Below are positions 35,571 through 45,308 of a DNA stretch of 64,000 nt, one piece after another. The DNA is from an uncultured Thiothrix sp. Lineage in GTDB: Bacteria; Pseudomonadota; Gammaproteobacteria; Thiotrichales; Thiotrichaceae. Each line of letters opens with the position of its first letter. Position 1 is the stretch's first letter. The translations under genes and the position numbers were made by a program. The notes beneath the pieces were generated by a model. The model ran no database searches. It saw nothing but the letters and a program-made list of their open reading frames with translations, and was not told the origin of the DNA. The DNA is taken from NCBI RefSeq assembly GCF_937873765.1, contig NZ_CALMZC010000001.1:1-64000 (forward strand), in the 5' to 3' direction.

Positions 35571-38023
35571 GGGTATACTGGCGGCAATGGATACGGCGTT
35601 GGCGTTTACCAGAAATGCGTCTGCTGTTCTTAGCGTTATGGATTTCAGCCTTAGCAGTGGCAGCGGTTGGGTTTTTCACTGATCGTGTCGAATCTGCCAT
35701 GGAACGGCAAGCGAGCCAAGTGTTAGGTGGCGATTTAGTCGTGAGTTCTTCAAGACCTTTGCCAGATAACTATCGGCAACTCGCTACTCAGGTGGGTGCG
35801 AATATGGCTGAAGTCATTAGTTTCCGCAGTATGCTGTCGTTCGGTGAAGCAACTCAGTTGGTACAGGTTAAAGCTGTGTCGACTCATTATCCCTTGATAG
35901 GGCAGTTACAAGGATCTAAAGATTTAAATACAGTGGGTTTGTCTTTAAACGGACAGTTACCGGCGAGTGGCCAAGTCTGGGCTGAGCCGCGTTTATTCGA
36001 TGCCCTACAAGTGCCCATGAATGCCACAGTCGTGTTAGGCAAAAGTCAGTTTGCGCTAACGACAGCCGTGACTAAAGACCCTTCTCAAGGGATTAATTTT
36101 TTCCAGATTGCGCCTCAAGTGATTATTCCCTTAGCCGATTTGCCAGCTACAGGTTTGTTGTCGCCTGCAAGTCGTGCGGAATTCTCTTTACTCTTCACGG
36201 GTTCAGACCGAGCTATTCGTGAGCTGAAAGCTAATTTAGAAACCAAGTTAGCACCAACTGAGCGGATTCGGTCTTTGCAAGAGGGCGCGCAGAATGTACA
36301 GCAAGCTTTGCAAAGAGCTGGACGATTTATAGGCTTAGCGGCGCTACTGAGTGTAGTTTTGGCTGGTGCGGCGATTGTCTTGACGGCAGCTAGTTTAGTT
36401 CGGCATGAAACTCGTTCGGTCGCAGTCCTCAAAGCTTTTGGTTTAGCACGGCGACGGATTTTAGTCGATTATCTGGGTAATCTTTGGCTGTTAGCCTTAA
36501 TCGCGGGTGTACTTGGTGCAATGGTGGGCTTTTTCTTACAAGCTTTGCTCGCATACTGGTTAGTACAAGTGGTCGCGATTGATTTACCAGCTGCGAGTTG
36601 GACTTCAGCTTGGGTCAGTATAGTGACCGCACTAGTAATGGTAACAGGCTTTGCTTTACCCGCTTTATTGCGCTTATTAGATACCTCGCCCATGCAGATT
36701 TTGCAGGGCAGTTTTCCTAGACAGAAGAGCTTAGCCAATTGGCTGATTTTAAGCATTTTACCTGCTATTTTTATTTTGCTATGGATTCAAGCGCGTGAGT
36801 TGCGTTTAGCGGTTTGGGTATTTTTCGGCTTAATTGCTGCAGTTTTGTTGTTTTGGTGGATTAGCAAATTAGTCTTAAATGGTTTGGCACGCTTAAGCAC
36901 CCGACCTGCTTGGCAATGGTTAGCACTGATGCGTCAGAGTCGCCGTTCTTTATTGTTAGTTGTCGTGTTTGCAATAGGCTTGTTTACCCTGTTATTACTC
37001 ACAGCCTTGCGTACCGACTTGATCAATCGTTGGCAAGCGAGTGTGCCTGCGGATGCGCCTAATTATTTCTTGATCAATATTCAAGCTAATGAGCAAGCTA
37101 AGTTGGAACAGTTTTTCCAGCAAAAACAACTACAAACAACGCTCTATCCAATGATTCGTGGGCGCTTGGTGGAAATTAATCAACAGCCTGTTACCTCGGA
37201 TGATTATCCCAAAGCTGAAGCTAAACGTATGTTGGAGCGCGAGTTTAATCTGTCCTCCTTTGCGAATTTTCCAGAAAGCAATAAGCTGCTAGCAGGCAAG
37301 TGGTTTGATACGCAAACTCAGGGTTTTTCGATTGAGAAAGGCATTGGCGAAACTTTAGGATTTAACTTAGGTGACAGCTTAACTTTTGATATTGCCGGGC
37401 AACGCTTTACTGAAACGATTACCAGTGTGCGTGAAGTGCGCTGGGACAGTATGCAACCGAATTTCTTTGTGATTGCAGCGCCCGGAACTTTACTCGATAA
37501 ACCTTATACTTTAATCACCAGCTTGCATGTACCCACTGCTAAGCCCGAACTGATTCCGCAAATGATTCGCCAATTTCCAAGTATTACCGCGATTGATACT
37601 AGCGCGATTTTGGGGCAAGTACGCTCGTTAGTTGAACAAGCTACTTTAGCCGTACAAGGGGTATTTGCTTTTACATTGGTAACGGGCTTATTAGTGCTAT
37701 GGTCCGCTTTGCAAGCGCAGAAACCTGAGCGTCAACGGGAACTAGCGGTGTTGAAATCCTTAGGGGCAAGTTCACAACTGTTACGCCAACGCATTTGGCG
37801 AGAATTTTTGCTCTTGGGTGGTTTGGCTGGAGTTTTAGCAGGTAGCTTGACGATGTTGGCGGCGAATCTCTTAGGCTATTACCTATTTGATTTAGCGCTT
37901 AGCCTTAATCCATGGCTAATCCTGCTTGGAGCTTTGGTTGGTGCTGTGCTAGTAGCGAGCGTGGCTTGGTTAAATTTACGCAGTTTATTGCGGGTAGCAC
38001 CGATGGCCTTGTTGAAAACTTAA
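35567..38023 (+). CDS. YbbP-like ABC transporter permease
   Basis: About 818 residues with an initial helix, a large periplasmic domain and FtsX-like domains near residues 260-390 and 690-818, giving about ten membrane helices. Features include SVAVLKAFGLARRRIL and ELAVLKSLGASSQLLRQR, the paired coupling motifs of the family. ATG 35567 follows AGGAGCA and overlaps the ATPase stop, so the upstream extension is rejected. It probably exports or mobilises lipids or peptides; the exact role is unknown. The usual neighbour tesA is absent. Confidence 0.92.
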   Translation: MRVYWRQWIRRWRLPEMRLLFLALWISALAVAAVGFFTDRVESAMERQASQVLGGDLVVSSSRPLPDNYRQLATQVGANMAEVISFRSMLSFGEATQLVQVKAVSTHYPLIGQLQGSKDLNTVGLSLNGQLPASGQVWAEPRLFDALQVPMNATVVLGKSQFALTTAVTKDPSQGINFFQIAPQVIIPLADLPATGLLSPASRAEFSLLFTGSDRAIRELKANLETKLAPTERIRSLQEGAQNVQQALQRAGRFIGLAALLSVVLAGAAIVLTAASLVRHETRSVAVLKAFGLARRRILVDYLGNLWLLALIAGVLGAMVGFFLQALLAYWLVQVVAIDLPAASWTSAWVSIVTALVMVTGFALPALLRLLDTSPMQILQGSFPRQKSLANWLILSILPAIFILLWIQARELRLAVWVFFGLIAAVLLFWWISKLVLNGLARLSTRPAWQWLALMRQSRRSLLLVVVFAIGLFTLLLLTALRTDLINRWQASVPADAPNYFLINIQANEQAKLEQFFQQKQLQTTLYPMIRGRLVEINQQPVTSDDYPKAEAKRMLEREFNLSSFANFPESNKLLAGKWFDTQTQGFSIEKGIGETLGFNLGDSLTFDIAGQRFTETITSVREVRWDSMQPNFFVIAAPGTLLDKPYTLITSLHVPTAKPELIPQMIRQFPSITAIDTSAILGQVRSLVEQATLAVQGVFAFTLVTGLLVLWSALQAQKPERQRELAVLKSLGASSQLLRQRIWREFLLLGGLAGVLAGSLTMLAANLLGYYLFDLALSLNPWLILLGALVGAVLVASVAWLNLRSLLRVAPMALLKT

Positions 38024-38116
38024 CAGTTTGTCGGTTGGCTCACCTTTCTCTGAAAAATATTAGCTACAATCAAGCTTAATTATAAAAATAAGCCACTGTA
38101 TCTGAGTGAGGTAGTG

Positions 38117-39778
38117 ATGGACACGACAGCAGAGCGTCAGGATATTTCGCGTTACACGATTCCTTTAAGCGAGTCGAAGGCGAAAGAGTGGATCGATTCT
38201 TTATCCATGACTGACTTTGGTGATACTACTAAGCGTGTTTATCATGGTTTAGCCGATTTGAATCGGCGTTCACTCTCACCGGTGGTACGAATTCGCATTG
38301 GGGAGCGTTTGCGCCCTATCTTTGATTTAATGTTGAAAAATCTTAACCGGCATTTGAGTTGCCGTGCTTTCCCTTTACCTGAGCGTGGTCAGCGCATTTT
38401 CGATTTAAACCAATCCTTGTTGCTAGAGTTTTCAGGTCTCTATCAATTAGCTGCACTGGATATGATCACACGTGATGAGGTGAGTAAACGTGCCTTACAG
38501 ATTACGATTTATCGAGTGCTTGACTATTTAGGGCTATATTTGATGAGTACCTATTCAGTTTATGTGCGTACCCGTGAATCGATTTGGCATGATATTCATC
38601 ACATGTATCTGCTCGCTAGTGAGCGGGGTTTAGATAAAGCACGTTTGAGTGAAGGCCGTGAGGGTGCTAGTAGTATTGAAGAGCGCTATATCCAACTAAA
38701 TGTCTTACCATTATTCAAGCCTTATAGTCTGCGCCAAGAAGAAATAGTGCGCATTGCGCGTTACGTGGAATCCATCACTCATTTAATAAAGGTTTCTAAT
38801 GAACCTTTGCATTCGGACGCAAATCAAAATTTCGTACATGCAGCAATGCTGAATAATGCTGAACCAGCAGTTATTATGCCTTATCGAGATTTGCCACACT
38901 CGCCTACTGTCCGAGTATTTAATTTAGCACCGGTAATTTTAGATTTAGATCGACAAATTCAAGAGATATCCCAAGAGCAAAGTTCTGGTTTGATCCTGAA
39001 GAACGGATTAAGTCGTAATTTACTAAAGCGTATGGTTTTTCATTTAACGATCATTCGTAATCGCCAATTTAATCGCTTCCCTAAACAAGAAAAAATGGCC
39101 GTAGTTTTAGGGATGCAAAGCATATTAGAAGTATTATATCAAGCTTATCATGGTAGTAGCTCTGATCAAAAGCGTGAGGAGGATATTTTATTCGACAATA
39201 TGCTCTATGGTGAAGCTAGTTTGGTGACTGGTAGTAAGCGAAATGTAGATGAAACCACCAATAATATGCAAATCTGGGATCTAATTAATAGCAGCGTTGG
39301 TGGCTATGGCTTGCGTTGGACGCATAAAGAAAGCTCTGCGATCCGGGTTGGTGAACTAATTGGTTTGCGAGATATATCTCATGATGAAAATACTTGGGTG
39401 GTTGGAGTGGTTAAATGGATGGAATATATTAATAAACAAGGTCTATTCTGTGGTATAGAGTTATTATCCACCAAGGTACAAGCCTTAAAAGCTACTGCGG
39501 TAGTTAATCGTGAAGTCACTAATAAATTCCCACAGCAAGGTTTAATGTTACCGAGTGTGGACGGTTTACGCGAAGATCCAGTATTAATTTTGCCTTCTTA
39601 TATTTTTCAGTCAGGTGACAAATTAATCATTGACCTACAAGGGCGGGAAGAACAAGTGGTCTTGTCCTCACTAGATGAGTGTTTAGGTGCTTTTGCTTAC
39701 TTTCGTTACAAAATTCTCACCGAAGAAGATAAAAAGCCGCCTGAAGATGACTTTGGCAGTTTATGGTTAGATCTATAG
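38117..39778 (+). CDS. Large conserved protein, possible PilZ-like C-terminus
   Basis: About 553 residues, soluble, without signal peptide. The N-terminal two-thirds is mostly helical with several Tyr/Arg-rich helices (LDYLGLYLMSTYSVYVRTRESIW). The C-terminal part contains RVGELIGLRDIS and VVGVVKWMEYINKQGLFCGIELL, a beta-rich arrangement resembling PilZ-type domains, although the RxxxR c-di-GMP motif is not clear. The ATG follows GAGG. It precedes a degenerate EAL-type protein, which suggests a signalling pair. The family assignment is tentative. Confidence 0.78.
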   Translation: MDTTAERQDISRYTIPLSESKAKEWIDSLSMTDFGDTTKRVYHGLADLNRRSLSPVVRIRIGERLRPIFDLMLKNLNRHLSCRAFPLPERGQRIFDLNQSLLLEFSGLYQLAALDMITRDEVSKRALQITIYRVLDYLGLYLMSTYSVYVRTRESIWHDIHHMYLLASERGLDKARLSEGREGASSIEERYIQLNVLPLFKPYSLRQEEIVRIARYVESITHLIKVSNEPLHSDANQNFVHAAMLNNAEPAVIMPYRDLPHSPTVRVFNLAPVILDLDRQIQEISQEQSSGLILKNGLSRNLLKRMVFHLTIIRNRQFNRFPKQEKMAVVLGMQSILEVLYQAYHGSSSDQKREEDILFDNMLYGEASLVTGSKRNVDETTNNMQIWDLINSSVGGYGLRWTHKESSAIRVGELIGLRDISHDENTWVVGVVKWMEYINKQGLFCGIELLSTKVQALKATAVVNREVTNKFPQQGLMLPSVDGLREDPVLILPSYIFQSGDKLIIDLQGREEQVVLSSLDECLGAFAYFRYKILTEEDKKPPEDDFGSLWLDL

Positions 39779-39882
39779 ATAAATTTGATGGGTTAATCAG
39801 CCTGTCAAGTCACTAGATACGGTGGTCGGGAAAACTGGCTTTCTGACTTTTGCCTAACCAATAACTTGGTATCTTCCACAGT

Positions 39883-41406
39883 ATGAGCCAGCATACTGTA
39901 TCTTGTGTCATTGTTCACCAGAACGTCGAATTAAGCCAAGTCTTGGAGGCTGCTCTACGCAAGACCAATTTTGAAATTCAATTAGAGTATGCCAAAAATT
40001 GGGCGGAGTTAGAAACAGCACTCGCAACTGCACCTGCTTTAGTGTTTTGCCCGAGCGATTTGATGCAACAACGTGAAGAGCGGGTGCTAGATTTGCTTCA
40101 ACAACGTTCCCCTGACTCGATTTGTGTCAAAGTATCGCAACGCCATTGGGAACCTTTAACCACACGTGTGTTGGCGGTTGAGTTATGTGCGATTTCTACA
40201 AGTGATGCAGATTTGCTTCAACAGCAAATCGATTATTTATTAAATTATAGCAGCTTAAAGTATCGCTTCCGCCAATCCAAGCATTTGCTCAGTATTGCTG
40301 AATTGCGTTGCCAATGGTTAGTAGACTATGCACGTGAGCCAGTCGCCTTTGTAGCGCGTGGTCGCCATTTACATGCCAATGTAGCCTACCTATCATTATT
40401 TGGTTTTAGCTCAGAAGCTGAAGCTTTAGCTACGCCTTTATTGCGTTTAATTTCTATGCATGAACGTGAGGTATTTAGCTCTTTATGCGCGAATGCTGAA
40501 CGTAGTGCTTGTCCTTCTAATAAGCTGCTTTTGACTATGAGGCGCTTTGATAAACAACCCTTCCGCGCTGAAATACGCTTGATTCCTTCAGTGTTTCGTG
40601 GACAGCGTTGTGTGCAATTACACGTACACGCGCTGGTAGAGGCTAGAGAGCAAGTTTTACCTAATCCTTGGAGTCAACCAGTTGCAGCTCGTGCTAATGG
40701 TAATAAGGAGTTGAGTCAAAAGTTAAGGGCAGAATTTCAGGAAGCTTTAAATCTGCATGCTAATACGCAGCCCTCTTTGTTAACCGCTGAGCCGATTTTA
40801 GTGGCTGCTAATGGGACAAGATTGAATTATGCAAATCTAGTGCGTGATGCAGAGCCTAAGGGACGTTTTCAATTAGATTGGTGGACTCTACGTAGTGCTC
40901 TATTACATCCTTTACTGCAACGTAAGCAAAACCATGATCATTTAATCTTGGTTAGCTTGGGCGATTGGGTATTTAAGCAAGCAACCCAAGTAAAAGCTCT
41001 AGTGAAATTGCTTCATGCTAATCAGCGTTTGGCTAGTCAATTAGTGTTAGCGATTCCAGTAGACGCTTTGCTTGCCCATTCAGTGTTGGCACGTCAAGTT
41101 TTACCTGCGATCAGGCAGACTGGTGCACGTTTAGCCTTGGATCAAGTCAACTCAGTGAATGCTACCTTATTAGCTCAAATTAAGCAGTTAGATATGCAAT
41201 TAGTGCGCTTAGCGCCCGAGCTGGTGCATGCAATGGTTGGACAACAAGTTATTTCACAGCAGCTTTATAATTTGATTCAAACTTTTGCCCAAACAGAGTT
41301 AACGGTGATTGTCGATGGTATAAGTGATATTACCTCACTCAATTTAATGTGTTTAACTGCAGCAACTTATTTGCAAGGTGATATTTTGAATAAATTTACG
41401 CGTTAA
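39883..41406 (+). CDS. FimX-like protein with receiver-like, PAS-like and degenerate EAL regions
   Basis: The 507-residue protein has an N-terminal receiver-like fold (SCVIVHQNVELSQVLEAALR) lacking a clear phospho-Asp, and a PAS-like middle (REPVAFVARGRHLHANVAYLSLFGF). A C-terminal EAL-like domain shows GARLALDQVNSVN and ITSLNLMCLTAATYLQGD but no EAL motif or DDFG residues. It probably binds c-di-GMP or a partner and does not hydrolyse it. The order matches FimX without the GGDEF part. It sits four bases before the exopolysaccharide genes and after a possible PilZ-like gene. Confidence 0.8.
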   Translation: MSQHTVSCVIVHQNVELSQVLEAALRKTNFEIQLEYAKNWAELETALATAPALVFCPSDLMQQREERVLDLLQQRSPDSICVKVSQRHWEPLTTRVLAVELCAISTSDADLLQQQIDYLLNYSSLKYRFRQSKHLLSIAELRCQWLVDYAREPVAFVARGRHLHANVAYLSLFGFSSEAEALATPLLRLISMHEREVFSSLCANAERSACPSNKLLLTMRRFDKQPFRAEIRLIPSVFRGQRCVQLHVHALVEAREQVLPNPWSQPVAARANGNKELSQKLRAEFQEALNLHANTQPSLLTAEPILVAANGTRLNYANLVRDAEPKGRFQLDWWTLRSALLHPLLQRKQNHDHLILVSLGDWVFKQATQVKALVKLLHANQRLASQLVLAIPVDALLAHSVLARQVLPAIRQTGARLALDQVNSVNATLLAQIKQLDMQLVRLAPELVHAMVGQQVISQQLYNLIQTFAQTELTVIVDGISDITSLNLMCLTAATYLQGDILNKFTR

Positions 41407-41410
41407 ACCT

Positions 41411-43042
41411 ATGACCAACTATCCACTCAAAATTGCTTTAGTCATCGAAGATATTTACTTGCCTGCTTGGCAAGTAGCGATGATTAGACGCCTGATTAAT
41501 CAAGATGGCCTAAAAATTGAACTGATCTTATTGGCAGGCAAACATAAAATTTGGCCATTAAACTCAGTGAAATTTAATTTCTTCAAAAAACTACAACGTT
41601 TAGAGTCAAGGTTACTAGAGACTTCTTATTCTGCTAGCCAACTAGAAAATATTAGTAGTCTATTGGATTGTGCTGTTATTAAGTTGATTACTGCTGGTGC
41701 TAAACAACAATTTTTTAAAAAATTTATTAATCTAGTTATTAATTTAAGCAATAATTCTAAATTACCAGAATATTTAGTTGAATATTCAAAATATGGAGTT
41801 TGGCACTACTTCTACAACAGTCATTTAGAGCGAGATATCAATTGGGCGGGTTTGCAAGAGTTTAATCTAAACCAAGATGGTATTTTTAGTGGTGTTATGG
41901 TTTACAGTGCTTATTTTGCTGAGTCCCGCTATTTATGGATTTCTTATACCAGTAAACAATGCTCATTAAGTAAAACTCGCGATAATCTGCTTTGGAAGAT
42001 GCTCGAGTTTATGCCTGTGCTCTGTCAGCGGGCTGTGAGATTTAAGTGTGGTAAAAGTTTTATTCAAAGTCATCATCTTGATAATTTAATTAATAAAGTA
42101 ATAAGCTTAGAAAACGTTTGCTATTGTCCTTTATGGACGGAAAATTTACTTATTTTAGCAGTTGGCTTTCTTCATACTCATCTCAGACGTTTGGTTTATA
42201 AATTGACCCTCAACAAAACTTGGATTTTATTAAAGTCTGAGCAAGACCCAGTTCAAGATTTTCAACAAACTAATCAAGCTCAAGTTCTTTATACTCGGTC
42301 TAAGGGCTTTGTAGCAGATCCTTGCTTGGTAGAGGAAAGCGGCGAGCATTATGTATTTTTTGAAGAATATCTGGAGTCTACTCAACGCGGACGCTTAGTC
42401 TGTGCAAATCTACAAGATTTTGCTTCCAACAAAGCACCAAAGGTAGTTTTGGAAAAAGACTATCACTTGTCCTATCCTTTTGTTTTTAAAAGCGCAGGGA
42501 TTTGGTATTTAGTTCCAGAGTCAGCAGAAAAACGTGCGATCGATTTATATCGTTGTGTACAGTTTCCTGATCAATGGGAGTTTGTGAAGACTTTAATGAC
42601 AAATATTGACGCTTATGATGCTACCTTTTATTGGCATCTTGGGCGCTGGTGGATGTTTGTGAATTTACGTCCACATCCGAGTACTTCACCGAATGAACTG
42701 CTTTATTTGTTTTCTGCCGAGGATTTGCTTGCAGATCACTGGCAAGCTCATCCGGCTAATCCTATTATAAATCATGCAGATAAAGCCCGCTCAGCGGGGG
42801 CTTTATTTGAGCGCGATGGCGTTATCTACCGGCCATCTCAAAATTGCGCAGGCTCTTACGGACGTGGCTTGAATCTGAACGCCATTATCGAGTGGAATGA
42901 GCATACTTATAAAGAAAAAACAGTAGCTCAATGTATTCCTCAAGGCCAAGCATCTTTGCATGGGATGCATTCCTTTTCTTGTCTAGGGAATACAGTCATC
43001 AGTGATGGTATTTATACGCATAAGCGTTGGCGGAAAGCATGA
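41411..43042 (+). CDS. GINT1_N-like protein in polysaccharide locus
   Basis: The 543-residue protein has an N-terminal formyltransferase-like start (PLKIALVIEDIYLPAWQVAMIRRL) and a C-terminal half resembling the glucosamine inositolphosphorylceramide transferase 1 N-terminal domain, a propeller-like fold (GFVADPCLVEESGEHYVFFEEY; SYPFVFKSAGIWYLVPES; HPANPI). In bacteria such proteins occur in surface polysaccharide clusters; the reaction is unknown. It overlaps the next glycosyltransferase by ATGA. Confidence 0.82.
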   Translation: MTNYPLKIALVIEDIYLPAWQVAMIRRLINQDGLKIELILLAGKHKIWPLNSVKFNFFKKLQRLESRLLETSYSASQLENISSLLDCAVIKLITAGAKQQFFKKFINLVINLSNNSKLPEYLVEYSKYGVWHYFYNSHLERDINWAGLQEFNLNQDGIFSGVMVYSAYFAESRYLWISYTSKQCSLSKTRDNLLWKMLEFMPVLCQRAVRFKCGKSFIQSHHLDNLINKVISLENVCYCPLWTENLLILAVGFLHTHLRRLVYKLTLNKTWILLKSEQDPVQDFQQTNQAQVLYTRSKGFVADPCLVEESGEHYVFFEEYLESTQRGRLVCANLQDFASNKAPKVVLEKDYHLSYPFVFKSAGIWYLVPESAEKRAIDLYRCVQFPDQWEFVKTLMTNIDAYDATFYWHLGRWWMFVNLRPHPSTSPNELLYLFSAEDLLADHWQAHPANPIINHADKARSAGALFERDGVIYRPSQNCAGSYGRGLNLNAIIEWNEHTYKEKTVAQCIPQGQASLHGMHSFSCLGNTVISDGIYTHKRWRKA

Positions 43043-44121
43043 TGTCTAACAAAAAAATTGCCTTCGTCATTCACTCTCTTGGACGTGGGGGAGCTGAGAA
43101 AGTTGTTTCTGAGCTATCAATTCATTGGCAAAACAAAGGTTATACTGTTAGTTTGCTGATTTTTGAAAATCAGGTAGGTTACCCAGTAGGTGGTGAGTGT
43201 ATTAATTTAAATTTACCTTCTGGTGAAGGTTTTTTTGAGCGTGTGTTTATTCTTTTAAAGCGTGCTTGGCGTTTGAAAGTTATTTATCAAAAGACTAAAT
43301 TTGATTTAATCATAGCTATCATGGAAACAGCGAGTTTCCCTTCGATTTTGGTTAACCCAGAGACTATTGCCTCGAATCATTGTAATCCAGATTTGTATTT
43401 TTCTAAGGCGGAATGGAAGCTTTCTAGACTGCTATTTCCTAAAGCAAAAAAAATCGTTTGTGTTTCAAAAGTGGCTATGCAGGCTTTCAAGAGTAGACTA
43501 CCTGCTACTACTCCCTTAACAACGATCTACAATCCTATTGATTTTGAGCGTTTAGCTTATTATGCCAAGCAACCACCGGTCATTAGGTTTGAAGGAAAAT
43601 ATATTATTGCAGTCGGTCGTTTAGAGTTACAAAAGCGCATTGATCGACTTTTGAATGCTTATGCTGAAACTAAATTAAGGCATGAAGCAAAGCTATTGAT
43701 CTTAGGTGAGGGTAGCCTGCGCCCACAATTAGAACAACAGATCAGAGCTTTAGGTTTAGTTGATCAAGTATTAATGCCGGGTAATATAGAAAATCCACAC
43801 CCCAATATAGTGGGAGCCGAATTTTTGGTATTATCCAGTGATCATGAAGGTTTTCCTATGGTACTAATAGAAGCCTTAGCAGTTGGTAAGCCGATTATAT
43901 CTACAGATTGCGCAACAGGACCGAATGAAATTATTCAGCATAGCCAAAATGGTTTATTAGTTCCAGTTGAAAATACCTTGGCTTTGCGTGATGCGTTAGA
44001 TGAGCTCTATTTTAATAAGCCCCTTCATCGATACTTAAGCCATAACGCTGCAGCTTCAGTAAAGCATTTATCAATTGAGACAATTGCAGCTCAATGGGAG
44101 GCATTAGCTTGGAAAGCATAA
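43039..44121 (+). CDS. Glycosyltransferase, GT4 type
   Basis: About 360 residues, GT-B fold. HSLGRGGAEKVVSEL at the N-terminus, IIAVGRLELQKRIDRLL at the domain link, and SSDHEGFPMVLIEALAVGKPII with the E-x7-E motif are clear. It likely transfers a sugar to the growing repeat unit on the inner membrane. It is similar to the glycosyltransferase at 45305, suggesting an old duplication. The start overlaps the previous stop. Confidence 0.92.
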   Translation: MMSNKKIAFVIHSLGRGGAEKVVSELSIHWQNKGYTVSLLIFENQVGYPVGGECINLNLPSGEGFFERVFILLKRAWRLKVIYQKTKFDLIIAIMETASFPSILVNPETIASNHCNPDLYFSKAEWKLSRLLFPKAKKIVCVSKVAMQAFKSRLPATTPLTTIYNPIDFERLAYYAKQPPVIRFEGKYIIAVGRLELQKRIDRLLNAYAETKLRHEAKLLILGEGSLRPQLEQQIRALGLVDQVLMPGNIENPHPNIVGAEFLVLSSDHEGFPMVLIEALAVGKPIISTDCATGPNEIIQHSQNGLLVPVENTLALRDALDELYFNKPLHRYLSHNAAASVKHLSIETIAAQWEALAWKA

Positions 44122-45308
44122 GAAATTTAGCGCTAACTTGCTTGCTATTATTTATTTTTGCGGTGCCAACCGATGGCTTATGGACTATTGTTGGTTTGTC
44201 ATTGGTGAAAATATCCGGCCTATTGTTATTTGGTATGGTAAGTTTATTAGTAATTAGCGGTGATGGCATGCGTGGCGCACCTTGGTTTTTTATCACGGTG
44301 ACTGTCTATACCTGTTGGATGCTTTTTAGTTTTCTCTGGACTTGGATGCCAGTTGATTATGAGACTAGTCTAGCAATTAATAGTCAGCAAGCGCTTAAAG
44401 AATATTTATACCTATTTATGATGATCTTGTTAGCCTTCCAAGTCGTGCGTACTGAACAAGATTTAAATTTAATATTTGCTGCATATTTATTAGGTGCGAT
44501 TGGTTTAGCTTATTTCCTTGTACGCGGCTATGATCCTACTGGTACAACAGTAAGACATGAGATTAGAGGTTTTGATGCTAATGAAACCTCTCTGCAGTTA
44601 GCTTTAGGTTTACCCATGGCCTTATATTTACTATTGATCGCTAAATCATGGTTATTACGAGGATTAGGCTTAGTCTACCTTCCAATTGCATTATTCGGAA
44701 TTTTTATTACAGGTTCTCGCACAGGTTTTATTACTGCTTTGCTAGGCCTTATTGGTTTAATTCCGTGGTTTTGGCATACTAGGTTTATATGGAAGTTAGT
44801 AGCCTTAAGTTTCTTCGTGGTGATAGCTTTAGGTGTAACTAGTATGATACCACAAAAAACTCTAGATCGTTTATTTTCCTCAGGTACTGAGTTAAGTCAA
44901 GGAACCTTAAGCTCACGTAGTATTACTTGGTCGAGAGCTTGGTTAGAAATTAATGAGGCTCCTTTTTTTGGTAATGGACTCAGTTCTTTTCGGCGAGTAA
45001 TTAATAAATATAATATTGATTACACCGCACATAATAGTTATATCGCTATTATGGTAGAACAGGGTGTAGTTGGCTTGCTCAGCTATCTAGCAGTGATCAT
45101 AACAGTATTTCTACAAGCCTTTAAAATACCTGCTGAGCAGCGTTTATTAATGCTTGCTCTCCTGTTTATTGCCATTGCGGGGCAGTTTACTTTAACTTTG
45201 AATGGGCGCATGTTTATTTGGTTTGCTTATTTATTCATTGTGCTTAAAGCTAATCTTGAGCAACCGTCTCAACAACTAGCACAAAATTATCAATTGAGAC
45301 TGGCATGA
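44109..45308 (+). CDS. O-antigen ligase/polymerase-type membrane protein
   Basis: About 399 residues with ten or more hydrophobic helices and the Wzy_C-like loop: SRTGFITALLGLIGL, then SSRSITWSRAWLEINEAPFFGNG and TAHNSYIAIMVEQGVVGLL. It likely polymerises or ligates the polysaccharide in the periplasm. TTG 44109 is preferred because GGGAGG lies seven bases before it; ATG 44094 is an alternative. It overlaps the upstream glycosyltransferase and ends in ATGA with the next. Confidence 0.9.
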   Translation: MESIRNLALTCLLLFIFAVPTDGLWTIVGLSLVKISGLLLFGMVSLLVISGDGMRGAPWFFITVTVYTCWMLFSFLWTWMPVDYETSLAINSQQALKEYLYLFMMILLAFQVVRTEQDLNLIFAAYLLGAIGLAYFLVRGYDPTGTTVRHEIRGFDANETSLQLALGLPMALYLLLIAKSWLLRGLGLVYLPIALFGIFITGSRTGFITALLGLIGLIPWFWHTRFIWKLVALSFFVVIALGVTSMIPQKTLDRLFSSGTELSQGTLSSRSITWSRAWLEINEAPFFGNGLSSFRRVINKYNIDYTAHNSYIAIMVEQGVVGLLSYLAVIITVFLQAFKIPAEQRLLMLALLFIAIAGQFTLTLNGRMFIWFAYLFIVLKANLEQPSQQLAQNYQLRLA

